A stretch of 64,000 nt of DNA, from NCBI RefSeq assembly GCF_000378245.1, contig NZ_KB899498.1:62001-126000 (forward strand). Reading direction: 5' to 3'. The position numbers were made by a program, and so were the translations under genes. The notes under the pieces are model-generated. The model had not been told where the DNA came from, did not search any database, and saw only the letters and a list, made by a program, of their open reading frames with translations. Every line of letters starts with the position of its first letter. The first letter of the stretch is position 1. The stretch is from Aromatoleum toluclasticum ATCC 700605 (lineage in GTDB: Bacteria > Pseudomonadota > Gammaproteobacteria > Burkholderiales > Rhodocyclaceae). Shown here one piece after another: positions 26,301-34,686 of the stretch.

Positions 26301-27229
26301 TGGCCGTCCTCGTCATTGCGGAACACGACAACCAGTCGATCAAAACCGCGACTCTCAACGCCGTGACCGCAGCGCAAGCGGTCGGAGCGGACATCCACGT
26401 CCTGGTCACGGGCAGCGGCTGCTCCATCGCTGCCCAAGCCGCCGCCGCCATCGGCGCCGTCGCGAAGGTGTTGGTATGCGACGCGGCCCAGTACGAAGCT
26501 CAGACCGCCGAGAACGTCGCCGAGCTCGTGCGCGCGCTCGCCGCCGACTACAGTCACGTCTTCGCCGCGGCAACCAGCGCCGGGAAGAACATGCTGCCGC
26601 GCGTCGCCGCACTGCTAGATGTCGCGCAGATCTCCGACATTGTCGCGGTCGAATCGGCCGACACCTTCGTGCGACCGATCTACGCCGGCAATGCGCTAGC
26701 GACCGTCAAGAGTACCGAACGCGTGAAGGTCGTGACCGTGCGCACCGCTGCGTTCGACCCCGCGCCGCTCGGCGGCTCCGCGCCGATCGAGGCCGTGCCC
26801 GCCGCGAAGGACCTCGGCCTGACCCGTGTCGTCGGCCGCGAACTCACGAAGAGTGAGCGCCCCGAACTGGGTGCCGCCAAGATCATCGTCTCCGGTGGCC
26901 GGGGGCTGGGTAACGGCGAGAACTACCGCACCTTGCTCGAGCCGCTCGCGGACAAGCTCGGCGCCGCGCTCGGAGCGAGCCGCGCCGCGGTCGACGCGGG
27001 CTTCGTCCCCAACGACTACCAAGTCGGCCAGACCGGCAAGATCGTCGCGCCCCAGGTCTACATCGCGATCGGCATCTCCGGCGCCATCCAGCATCTGGCG
27101 GGCATGAAGGATTCCAGGCTGATCGTCGCGATCAACAAGGACCCCGAGGCGCCGATCTTTCAGGTTGCGGACTACGGCCTTGTAGCGGATCTATTCGCCG
27201 CAGTTCCCGAACTGACAGCGAGCCTTTGA
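26300..27229 (+). CDS. etfA: Electron transfer flavoprotein alpha subunit
   Basis: A 309-residue EtfA carrying the FAD-binding C-terminal domain: [59 protein letters not shown] and [24 protein letters not shown], all at the usual places. Translationally coupled to etfB. The transcript ends at the intrinsic terminator at 27337. Confidence 0.97.
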   Translation: MAVLVIAEHDNQSIKTATLNAVTAAQAVGADIHVLVTGSGCSIAAQAAAAIGAVAKVLVCDAAQYEAQTAENVAELVRALAADYSHVFAAATSAGKNMLPRVAALLDVAQISDIVAVESADTFVRPIYAGNALATVKSTERVKVVTVRTAAFDPAPLGGSAPIEAVPAAKDLGLTRVVGRELTKSERPELGAAKIIVSGGRGLGNGENYRTLLEPLADKLGAALGASRAAVDAGFVPNDYQVGQTGKIVAPQVYIAIGISGAIQHLAGMKDSRLIVAINKDPEAPIFQVADYGLVADLFAAVPELTASL

Positions 27230-27336
27230 TCTGCAGGTCATGCCGATTCGCTGGCCGTGATGCCAACCCGTTCCCGTTGGATTCTTCGGTGGCAGCTATT
27301 CCTCTCCCGCTGCAATCCCCGCCGAAGATCCCTTCG

Positions 27337-27367
27337 CCCATCGGTCGCAAACCGGTGGGTTTTTTTT
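27337..27367 (+). terminator. Intrinsic terminator of the oxidoreductase-etfBA operon
   Basis: CCCATCGGT and ACCGGTGGG form a 9-bp stem with one mismatch around the loop CGCAA, followed by eight T residues. It is 108 bp after the etfA stop and is the clearest Rho-independent terminator in the window. Confidence 0.85.
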
Positions 27368-27540
27368 GATTCAAGGGTGTTACTGCGCAGCTGACCCATT
27401 CACTGTCTTTTCCATGGTTAGACATCATGGTCGCGACAGGCAAAGCCGGTGGCCGACCTCCTGATGCGTAGGTTGCGCAGCAAGCCGCGCCGAGCTACAT
27501 GCTGGAACATAAAGTCACCAGCAGCGGATGGAGGTCAGCC
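27368..27540 (+). other. Non-coding left flank of the IS110-family transposase (candidate bridge RNA region)
   Basis: About 170 bp without a gene between the terminator and the transposase start. In IS110-group elements the left non-coding end encodes a structured bridge (seek) RNA that guides target and donor choice. Several short complementary stretches exist, but I cannot define element ends or the RNA fold by eye, so this is positional inference. Confidence 0.3.
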
Positions 27541-28674
27541 ATGGACGAGCGTATCAAGATTTATGTGGGACTGGATGTTCACAAGGAATCAATAGCGATG
27601 GCGGTAGCCGATACTGGTCGGCAACCGGCGCGCATGGTGGGCACGCTGCCTCACGACCTGAATAAGTTGCTCAAGAAATTGCAGGCTCTGGGTGAACCCT
27701 CCTCAGTTCATGTCGTCTACGAGGCTGGACCGACTGGGTATGGCTTGCAAAGGGCGCTGGCAGTGCGCGGATATCTCTGCGAGATCATCGCTCCGTCGCT
27801 GATTCCGAAGCGGCCGGGCGATCGGATCAAGACCGACCGGCGGGACTGCGTTCGACTGGCCGAACTCTCGCGAGCTGGCGAACTGAAGGCGATCTGGATT
27901 CCGGATCCGACTGACGAGGCGATTCGCGATCTGACTCGCGCCCGTGAAGATGCAATCAATGCCAGAACTCAGGTCCGCCAGCAGTTGAAGAGTTTTCTGT
28001 TGCGCCATGAGATTCGCTACCCGGGCAAGACCGCTTGGACCCAGTCCTTCCACCGCTGGCTGGGCACTCTGAGGCTTGAGGCAGTGAGCAGCCAAGAAGC
28101 GTTCGTCGAATACCGCCTCGCCGTGGAAGCGGCCGACAAGCGAGTCGAACGCATGACGATGGCGATGCTCAGCGCGATCGAGGGCTGGCGTTTCGAATCG
28201 GTCGTCAAGGCTCTATGTGCCCTTCGCGGCGTAGATATGGTCAGCGCGATCAGTCTGGTGGCCGAGATCGGCGATATCGATCGATTCGATCATCCGCGCA
28301 AACTCATGGGGTACCTGGGGCTGGTACCCTCGGAGCGCTCGAGCGGCGATCGGGTCAGCCGTGGATCGATCACCAAGACGGGCAATGCCCATGCGCGTCG
28401 CTTGCTCACTGAGGCAGCTTGGAGTTATCGCTTCAAACCAAAGATCGGATATCCGGCCCAGCGGCGACAGCAGGACTTGCCGGATCCGATTCGTGGCATT
28501 GCCTGGAAGGCGCAGCTTCGCTTGACGGAACGGTTTGCCAAGCTTCATGCGCGAGGGCTGACGATCAACAAGGTCTGCGTCGCGGTAGCCCGCGAACTGG
28601 CTGGCTTCGTATGGGCGATTGCCCGCGAGCCCCAGGCAGTTGCACAGCCGAACTGGCAGGCATCCGAGACGTAG
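27541..28674 (+). CDS. IS110-family transposase (recombinase)
   Basis: A 377-residue IS110-family recombinase. The N-terminal RuvC-like DEDD domain starts YVGLDVHKESIAMAVAD and includes the acidic VVYEAGPTGYGLQRAL and KTDRRDCVRLAEL. The C-terminal Transposase_20 domain has LRGVDMVSAISLVAEIGDIDRFDHPRKLMGYLGLVPSE and SITKTGNAHARRLLTEAAW with the conserved Ser. Both domains are intact, so it may be active. ATG 27541 is used with GATGGAGGTCAGCC upstream. It separates the etf operon from the IS5-like element and marks the start of a mobile patch. Confidence 0.92.
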   Translation: MDERIKIYVGLDVHKESIAMAVADTGRQPARMVGTLPHDLNKLLKKLQALGEPSSVHVVYEAGPTGYGLQRALAVRGYLCEIIAPSLIPKRPGDRIKTDRRDCVRLAELSRAGELKAIWIPDPTDEAIRDLTRAREDAINARTQVRQQLKSFLLRHEIRYPGKTAWTQSFHRWLGTLRLEAVSSQEAFVEYRLAVEAADKRVERMTMAMLSAIEGWRFESVVKALCALRGVDMVSAISLVAEIGDIDRFDHPRKLMGYLGLVPSERSSGDRVSRGSITKTGNAHARRLLTEAAWSYRFKPKIGYPAQRRQQDLPDPIRGIAWKAQLRLTERFAKLHARGLTINKVCVAVARELAGFVWAIAREPQAVAQPNWQASET

Positions 28675-28695
28675 AGTTACCAGGTGAGAACCAAA

Positions 28696-28894
28696 CAGAT
28701 CGATCAGGTGATGCGCACCGAGCCCACGATAGGAGAGATCCTCGCGCCCTGTTATATCGGAATCCAATTGGATAACCCGCGCGTTTAGAGCGAGGCAGAC
28801 TCCGCGACGAATCGATGAACGGTGGTAACCAACCCACGGATACGAGCTTGATTCATCGCCGCTGCTAACCGTTGCGCATCACCTGATCGATCTG
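28696..28894. repeat. Perfect 22-bp inverted repeat flanking 155 bp, downstream of the IS110 transposase
   Basis: The 22 bp at 28696-28717 (starting CAGATCGATCAGGTGATG) recur exactly as the reverse complement at 28873-28894. The 155 bp between them have no gene but include the palindrome ATCCAATTGGAT (28762-28773). A chance match of this length is very unlikely. It could be part of the IS110 right end, a MITE-like insertion, or a former target site. Confidence 0.7.
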
Positions 28895-28929
28895 GAAAAA
28901 CATGACGTTGACAGTCGCGACCATACGAG

Positions 28930-30256
28930 CAGGGTGATGCAAAACCCAATGAACGAACTGACGAGTTCATTGTCATAGAGGCATTCCCGAAACTTCCGTC
29001 CTGACAGCGATGCGCGGCCAACTCGACCCCCAGTCCTCGATGTTCCATTACTTCTCGCCGGAGTCGCGCGTGCCGGCGGATCATCCGCTGCGGCGGGTCA
29101 AGAAGCTCGCCAACCGGGCCTTGAGCGCCATTTCGCCGGATCTGGATGCGCTGTATTCGAGCGTTGGTCGCCCGTCGATTCCGCCTGAGCGACTGCTCAA
29201 GGGGCAGCTGCTGATCGCGCTGTACTCGATTCGCTCGGATCGGCAGTTTTGCGAACAACTCGACTACAACATTCTCTTCCGCTGGTTTCTCGACATGGAT
29301 CTGGAGAGCGCCAGCCTCGATCAGTCGAACTTCAGCCGGCTGCGCGAGCGCTTGGTCGCCACTGATGTCGCGCGGCGTTTCTTCGATGAAGTGGTGAGCC
29401 TTGCTCGCCGCGAGCAACTGCTGTCCTCGGACCATTTCACCGTCGACGGCACGTTGATCGATGCCTGGGCCTCGTTCAAGAGTTTCAAGCGCAAGGACGG
29501 TGAGCCCCCGAAGGACGGCGGCGACGGCACCGGGATGGTCGACTTCAAGGGCGAGAAGCGCTCGAACGCGACGCACCAGAGCACGACCGATCCCGACTCG
29601 CGGCCCACATGAGAAAGGGCAACGGCCAGCCTGCGAAACTGAGCTACGGCGGGCACGTGCTCATGGAAAACCGCAACGGACTGTGCGTCGACATCCTTGT
29701 TACGGAGTCGACGCAGGCCGAGCACCGCGCCGCCCGCTCGATGCTTACCCGGGCGCGACGCCGCCACATTCATCCGAAGACGCTCGCTGCCGACAAGGGC
29801 TACCACGTGAAAGAATTCGTGGCCCATTTGCGCGAGCACCGAATCCGCCCGCATGTCGCACGAATTGAGGGACGTAAAACGCCAGGGCTCGATGGTCGCA
29901 CCGCTTGCACCGAGGGTTATCGAATCAGTCAGCGCAAGCGAAAACGCGTCGAGGAAATCTTCGGCTGGCTCAAAACAGTCGGCGGCCTGCGCAAGACGCG
30001 ATTCATCGGGCAGGCGAGGACGCAAATGGCGGCTTTCATTTCTGGTGCGGCGTACAACCTGTTGAGGATCGCGAAATTGAGCGATTCGGGGGTGAAGGCA
30101 TGAACCGGGGGGCGGAAAGGGCCGTCGCGGCGCACGCCGGCAACCGCTTGGGCAATTCGGAGCGAATTGAAAATCCAATTCTCGCGAGGATGTCGCCATG
30201 AAAATCAATCCGAACGCCCCTGCTGGCGCAGAATCGCGCGTTTTTGCATCACCCTG
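28930..30256 (+). mobile_element. IS5-like insertion sequence with 15-bp terminal inverted repeats
   Basis: CAGGGTGATGCAAAA at 28930-28944 and its exact reverse complement at 30242-30256 bound a 1327-bp element with one transposase gene broken by a frameshift. Size and gene type fit the IS5 group. Flanking bases (GAG on the left, TTA on the right) do not give an obvious target duplication, so either the ends extend slightly or one flank has changed. Confidence 0.85.
29010..30103 (+). pseudogene. IS5-family DDE transposase, frameshifted
   Basis: The transposase is split into 29010-29612 (MFHYFSPESRVPADHPLRRVKKL..., DUF772-type N-terminal domain, first Asp in FTVDGTLIDAW) and 29609-30103 (RKGNGQPAKLSYGGHVLMENRNG, second Asp in AADKGYHVKEF, Glu in KRVEEIFGWLK). 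Relatives read DSR-xx-RKG in one frame; here five bases sit where three are expected at about 29605, giving a premature stop. I see no slippery A-run, so I judge it a mutation rather than programmed frameshifting. The element is probably inactive unless complemented. Confidence 0.85.
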
Positions 30257-30381
30257 TTAGGGAACCTCTGCATGCGCACCGCACACACACAAGCGTGTGT
30301 CCGGCCAAGGTCTTGTCGAACGGTCGAGCGTGGAGGCTCTGACAGCGGCGCTTTGGTAAAGTAATCGCTCGCAGTAGGGCC
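30257..30381. other. Short intergenic stretch after the IS element
   Basis: No gene or repeat seen between the right terminal repeat and the 3' end of the HEPN-like gene. Confidence 0.4.
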
Positions 30382-30819
30382 TCACGGCGTACCGGTCAGC
30401 GTGTGTGCCACAGGCAGGTACTTGGCGAGAATGGCTAGCATGGTGGCTGCCTCAGCCTTCGATACCGGGGGGAACGGAGAAAGGTAGGAAGTACCGTTGC
30501 GCCGCTCATGAGCCTTCGTGATGAAGGCGAACTCTTGAGGGCTCACACCCAGCGAGGACGATACCCGCTGAATGGCCAAGTTACGACCAGCATCCTTGGT
30601 CCGAACCTCGTAAAACTCCAGGACGGCCTGTACCACCTGAAAATAGCCTTCGTAGGCTAAGGTGAAGACCTGCAGATGTCGGGTGGGGTCTATCTGCTCG
30701 GCGGTGACCTTGTAATCCGCCGCGTTACGCAAAAAGCCCGATATAGCCCCGGGTGTCGGGGCGACCGCTTCAAAGGCTTTTGTCTTGATGAGGTTTTCGT
30801 ATTCGGCCGGGCGTGGCAT
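30382..30819 (-). CDS. HEPN-like partner of a nucleotidyltransferase
   Basis: A 145-residue, mainly alpha-helical protein. ATG at 30819 overlaps the stop of the upstream nucleotidyltransferase by one base (TAATG), a typical MNT-HEPN arrangement. Helices include HLQVFTLAYEGYFQVVQAVLEFYEVR and EAATMLAILAKYLPVAH, resembling HEPN folds. The usual RNase motif Rx4-6H is not evident; the nearest is ERRNGTSY, which lacks the His, so RNase activity is doubtful or uses a variant motif. Likely a toxin or partner whose activity is controlled by the nucleotidyltransferase. Confidence 0.7.
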   Translation of the reverse strand: MPRPAEYENLIKTKAFEAVAPTPGAISGFLRNAADYKVTAEQIDPTRHLQVFTLAYEGYFQVVQAVLEFYEVRTKDAGRNLAIQRVSSSLGVSPQEFAFITKAHERRNGTSYLSPFPPVSKAEAATMLAILAKYLPVAHTLTGTP

Positions 30820-31376
30820 TACAGTATCCTCAGAGTTGGGCCTTGGGCAATTTGAGCCATGATGGGGTCGGACTCCACCAGAGCGGCCCACTCAGCAGGC
30901 TCGTACAGAGAGAAATTGACGGGGCGCAGCAGAACTTGCTCGGCGAGGGTCAGGGCCTCGGACAGCTCGAGGAGCGGGGCACTCCCGACTACAATCAAGT
31001 CAATATCGCTCCGGCCGCTGTCGGTGCCCTTGGCCACGGAGCCAAATACGAACGCTGAGGTGATGTGGTCAGCAAAAGGCACCAGGGCCTCTTTCAGCGG
31101 CTCCACAACAGCAAATGACTTGCGAGCGATGCTGAGCAACTCCGGATAGAGAATGAAGTCGGTATTCGCCCGGATACTCCTCTGCCGGCCTCGCCGGGCG
31201 TCTTCTTTTAGTACGCCGGCCTCGACTAGGCGGTCCACCTGCTTCTGAGCGCTTCCGCGCCCGCTGTCCGCCAAGCGTAGCAGTTCCTGCAGTGTGAAGC
31301 TGCGGTTAGGTTGCAGCAGCGTAGCCCCCAGCACTCGTTGCAGGCCTGGAGTGAAGAGAAAGTCGGCAAGACTCAT
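30819..31376 (-). CDS. Winged-helix nucleotidyltransferase (MNT) antitoxin/autoregulator
   Basis: A 185-residue fusion. Residues about 9-72 form a winged helix (FTLQELLRLADSGRGSAQKQVDRLVEAGVLKEDARRGRQRSIRAN); residues about 95-150 hold a minimal nucleotidyltransferase core FVFGSVAKGTDSGRSDIDLIVVG, with Gly-Ser (112-113) and the Asp124/Asp126 metal pair. MNT antitoxins of type VII systems AMPylate their HEPN toxin. The DNA-binding domain suggests it also represses its own promoter, which carries two matching palindromes. ATG 31376 is the first start after that promoter. Confidence 0.88.
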   Translation of the reverse strand: MSLADFLFTPGLQRVLGATLLQPNRSFTLQELLRLADSGRGSAQKQVDRLVEAGVLKEDARRGRQRSIRANTDFILYPELLSIARKSFAVVEPLKEALVPFADHITSAFVFGSVAKGTDSGRSDIDLIVVGSAPLLELSEALTLAEQVLLRPVNFSLYEPAEWAALVESDPIMAQIAQGPTLRIL

Positions 31377-31393
31377 GGCGAATCCTCACTTTA

Positions 31394-31457
31394 GGGATAG
31401 CTGTCCCCATTATAGGGATTTATCGCAAAATCCTCAATTAAGGGATATATGTCCCTA
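31394..31457 (-). promoter_or_regulatory. Autoregulated promoter of the MNT-HEPN pair
   Basis: On the minus strand TTGAGG (31438-31433) and TATAAT (31415-31410) are 17 bp apart, a near-consensus promoter. Two copies of the palindrome AGGGATANNTGTCCC flank it: 31394-31409 right after the -10 box and 31442-31457 just before the -35 box. The half-site GGGAT also recurs at about 31416-31420. This layout fits repression by the winged-helix protein. Confidence 0.7.
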
Positions 31458-31620
31458 TTTAGAGGATTATACAAACGCTCTGATTCAACCACGCCAGGGA
31501 TACGGCAAAAAATCCTTGCGCTCGTTCAGGGTATTGTCTACTCTTGAACAAAAGCACATATAGTGTGTAAATAAAGAAACATCGCCCGATAGAGGCGCAC
31601 CTTCGACAGGAGGAGACATC

Positions 31621-31839
31621 ATGGCTCTCAGAACACTGGGCATCAGCGCCGTCGCGGCGGCGTTGCTGACCGCTACCGACGGTTCCTTCGTTTCGCTGCA
31701 CCGCCCAGGTGTCACCCAGGCGTGTGCTTCAGCTCCATCGTGCGATGGGACGCCGGAGAGTCACGCGTATGCGGTGTCGCATCTCTATGCGCACAAGACG
31801 ATGAACGAGTTCGTCGGCATGGTATTGATGCACCGCTAA
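31621..31839 (+). CDS. Possible small exported protein
   Basis: A 72-residue frame with a strong ribosome site (AGGAGGAGACATC) directly before ATG 31621. The N-terminus MALRTLGISAVAAALLTATDG is mildly hydrophobic like a signal sequence; the rest (two Cys near 35-41, His-rich tail with SHLYAHKTMNEF) matches no family I know. The GC-rich context makes short open frames common, so only the ribosome site supports it. Confidence 0.35.
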   Translation: MALRTLGISAVAAALLTATDGSFVSLHRPGVTQACASAPSCDGTPESHAYAVSHLYAHKTMNEFVGMVLMHR

Positions 31840-31913
31840 GTGTGGAGGGGACGTCAATGCGTCCCCGGCCGCGCCGGAACGCTGCGGAAGTCCCTCCCGA
31901 CCGGCTTCAGGCG

Positions 31914-33500
31914 TCACGCTTCCGCAATGAAGCGGCGTGTGCGCGAGTTCCCGTCCGTGGTGAGGGCCTCCAGGCGGCGCTCGATGTCGCGGTCCTGCCG
32001 GGTGACACGGTCGCGCTGGCGCAGGTAGTCGAGCCACGAGTCCACCAGGAAGCGTTCGGCAAGGCAGTCCGTGTGTTCGAGATCCCTATAGAGGCGCCAG
32101 GCGATCGCTCCGTTTCGTCGGCGTGAGATGCCGAGTTCGTGGGCCGCGCGCACGAACTCCTCATGCCGCTCGGCCGGTACGTGGTAAGTGATTTCGACCG
32201 CAACCGGTCCCTGCTCATGGTCGGCCGGACTGGCAGCGGGCCCCGTTTCCTGCGTGTCGGCGACGCTGAAGTCGGACTCTGATCCCATTTGCATGCGAGC
32301 TCGTCCGGTCAGCATCAGTCCGGCCGCAATCGACCCGGCAGCAATCCACAGGCTCGCCCCGACGCCCATGCGTTCGGCGATCGCGCCCCACAATACGCCG
32401 CCCGCTGCCATCGCCCCCATGATGACGAGCAGGTATACCGACGCAACGCGAGCACGTACCCAGGCTGCGGCGGAGGTCTGGATCACGGTCCCGGTGGTGG
32501 TATTGACAGCCATCCAGGCCATTCCGCCGACGAAGAGCAGTGCACTCATGACGAAGAGATCGTGTACCACCGGAATCAGCGCTGTGACGGCCATGAACAC
32601 CAGGCCGCCGCCGGTCACGATGCGGCGCACGGAGAATCGACGATACAGTCGGGTGACCTGTAATGCCGCGATGACTGCGCCCGCGCCGAGACTGCCGAGG
32701 AGCAGGCTGAACCCGCCTGCAGCGAGCCCGAGCTGGTCACGGGCGACGAGTGGCAGCAATGCCCAGATCGCGCTGCCTGCGGTCACGAAAGCGAAGACCA
32801 GTCGCAGCGCGAGCCGCAGCTGCGCCGAATGCTGCATGTAACGTACGCCGCTGCGGATGCCGCTCCACAGCCGCTCGGGCGGCAGGCCGGGCCGCAGATC
32901 CGTGTCGGGTAGGGCGCGCAGCAGCCCCAGTGAGATCACGAAACCGACCGCGACCACGACGAACAGCGTCGGGACGCCCGCGAACGCAATCAGTGCCCCC
33001 GCGGCGGCCGGTCCCACGACGCGCGCGATGTTGGGCGTGACCGTGGACAGGGCGATCGCTGCCGGTATCTGCCCCTTCGGCGCGCTGTCGATGTTGGCGG
33101 CAATCCACGCCGCCATGCCGAACGCGTTGCTGCACCCGAGCGCGAAGGTGAGGCCGAGGAGCAGCCAGGCGCCGATGCCGCCCGCCAGGGCCGTGGCTGC
33201 GAGCAGGCAGGCGCATGCGAGGGAACAGGTCTGGGTGATCAGAAGGAGGCGCCTGCGGTTGACCAGATCGGCGATCACGCCGCTCGGGAGTCCGAGCAGA
33301 AAGGCCGGCAGCGCCATCGCCGTCTGGACCAAGGACACCATCAGCGGTGAATCGGGCCGCAGTTCGGTCATCATCCAGGCGGCGCCGATGTTCTGCATCC
33401 ACATCGACAGGTTGACCGCGATCGCCGCGATCCACAGCGCGCGAAACGGCCGATGGAGGAGAGGCGCCCACGCACCCGTGGCATTCCGCTCGACACTCAC
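31914..33500 (-). CDS. MFS exporter with extra C-terminal domain
   Basis: A 528-residue protein: residues about 15-405 are a 12-helix MFS exporter of the EntS/MFS_3 kind (LLHRPFRALWIAAIAVNLSMWMQNIGAAWMMTEL; PSGVIADLVNRRRLLLITQ), and about 430-528 a soluble tail (VAVEITYHVPAERHEEFVRAAHELG...WRLYRDLEHTDCLAERFLVDSWLDYLRQRDRVT) that resembles dimeric alpha/beta-barrel (monooxygenase-like) domains. Such a fusion recurs in proteobacteria. GTG start at 33500 is assumed. It lies 19 bp after the USP-hemerythrin gene on the same strand and may export a toxic intermediate or metal chelate. Confidence 0.85.
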   Translation of the reverse strand: MSVERNATGAWAPLLHRPFRALWIAAIAVNLSMWMQNIGAAWMMTELRPDSPLMVSLVQTAMALPAFLLGLPSGVIADLVNRRRLLLITQTCSLACACLLAATALAGGIGAWLLLGLTFALGCSNAFGMAAWIAANIDSAPKGQIPAAIALSTVTPNIARVVGPAAAGALIAFAGVPTLFVVVAVGFVISLGLLRALPDTDLRPGLPPERLWSGIRSGVRYMQHSAQLRLALRLVFAFVTAGSAIWALLPLVARDQLGLAAGGFSLLLGSLGAGAVIAALQVTRLYRRFSVRRIVTGGGLVFMAVTALIPVVHDLFVMSALLFVGGMAWMAVNTTTGTVIQTSAAAWVRARVASVYLLVIMGAMAAGGVLWGAIAERMGVGASLWIAAGSIAAGLMLTGRARMQMGSESDFSVADTQETGPAASPADHEQGPVAVEITYHVPAERHEEFVRAAHELGISRRRNGAIAWRLYRDLEHTDCLAERFLVDSWLDYLRQRDRVTRQDRDIERRLEALTTDGNSRTRRFIAEA

Positions 33501-33519
33501 GGGCGGGGCACCGGAGTCG

Positions 33520-34572
33520 TCATGACTGGCCGGGCGTGCTCATGCGGGGCAGCGTCTGGTGCAGGTTGGCAATCCGCGAATACAGGCGTCGGTAGGTCTC
33601 GCGTTCGCGATGGTTGAAGCGCGCGTCGCCGTTCGGTCCGAAGGCCGCCACGATCTCCTTCCAGTCCTGTTCCGCGAGGTGTTCGCAGGCGCCCGGGATG
33701 ATCGCCCGCTCCTCGAGTGCGATATGCCTGAGCTGCCCGAGGGCGAAGGCGTCGATGGCGCTTGCGAGCGTTTCTGCGTCGGGGTCGGGGGACGCCTGAT
33801 AGTGGGCGACGGCCGCGCGCAGGGCAGCAAGTTGTCGGTCGCCGTCCAGATGCTCCTGTTGCAGATCGTCGATGACCTGGTCGAGCGAAGACGTGCGCCT
33901 CCTGAGTGCCGCGAAGAGGTAGGCATCTTCCTTTGGATGGTGCAGTTTGGCCGGGAATTCGTCGAGGTAGGTGAGCATGCCGTCGAGCAGGCCGATATCC
34001 GCAGGTTTGCCGTCGCGCAGTCCGCCGGCCAGCATCCGCATGCCGTAGGACACGACCGCGATCGAGCGGTGCTCGTCCTTGATGATCGCGCAGACCTTCG
34101 TCATCGCCGGGTTCGGGTCATTCTTTTCGACCGACGACACGAGCACCGGGATGCGGCTGCCAGCGAGCACCTTGAGCGTTTCCGAGGCGAGCATGACGCC
34201 CCCGATGCTGCGCGGCCCGTGCGATGCCATGAAGATCAGGTCGCAGCCCAGTTCCTTCGCGGCGGCGAGAATGGCCTCGTGCGGCCGGTTGCTCCGCCGG
34301 GTCACGCACTCGCAGTCGATGTCGCCCGCGCGCGCCGACACTTCGGCCTTGGCGAGAATCTCGCGGGCGCGCCCGCCGAAGTCGTCCTGATACAGGCCGG
34401 GGTCGAGAAGGTGGATCAGTGCACCGTCGTCGGTCAGAGAGGCGCCGGCATCCGGATCGGCATAGAAGAACGTGATTCGCGCCCCCACGCTGCGGGCGAA
34501 CTGGACGGCCTGAGAGATCGTCTGGCTGGCGAGATGGGTACCGTCGGTCGGAACGAGGATATGGCTGTACAT
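33520..34572 (-). CDS. Universal stress protein fused to a hemerythrin-like domain
   Basis: A 350-residue fusion. Residues 1-145 are a UspA domain (MYSHILVPTDGTHLASQTISQAVQFA... and the ATP-type end GCDLIFMASHGPRSIGGVMLASETLKVLAGSRIPVLV). Residues about 165-330 are hemerythrin-like (IIKDEHRSIAVVSYGMRMLAGGL...FPAKLHHPKEDAYLF...LQQEHLDGD...LRHIALEERAIIPGA). His and Glu residues for a di-iron site are present. The start at 34572 rests on GGAG seven bases upstream. It may link stress signalling with O2, NO or iron. It shares the strand with the MFS gene downstream. Confidence 0.88.
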   Translation of the reverse strand: MYSHILVPTDGTHLASQTISQAVQFARSVGARITFFYADPDAGASLTDDGALIHLLDPGLYQDDFGGRAREILAKAEVSARAGDIDCECVTRRSNRPHEAILAAAKELGCDLIFMASHGPRSIGGVMLASETLKVLAGSRIPVLVSSVEKNDPNPAMTKVCAIIKDEHRSIAVVSYGMRMLAGGLRDGKPADIGLLDGMLTYLDEFPAKLHHPKEDAYLFAALRRRTSSLDQVIDDLQQEHLDGDRQLAALRAAVAHYQASPDPDAETLASAIDAFALGQLRHIALEERAIIPGACEHLAEQDWKEIVAAFGPNGDARFNHRERETYRRLYSRIANLHQTLPRMSTPGQS

Positions 34573-34686
34573 CGCGTGCTCCGGTGGCTGCATTCAGATG
34601 ATGTCGATAGGGTGCGCGGTAGCGGCCGGCGCCGCAACCGGGGCGCGCGGTGCGGAACACGGTCCGGCTGGTGCGCTCGCAGGCAC

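Noticed and set aside
29590-29612. Programmed frameshift in the IS5-like transposase
   Set aside because: No slippery A-run or downstream pseudoknot seen; a simple mutation explains the shift.
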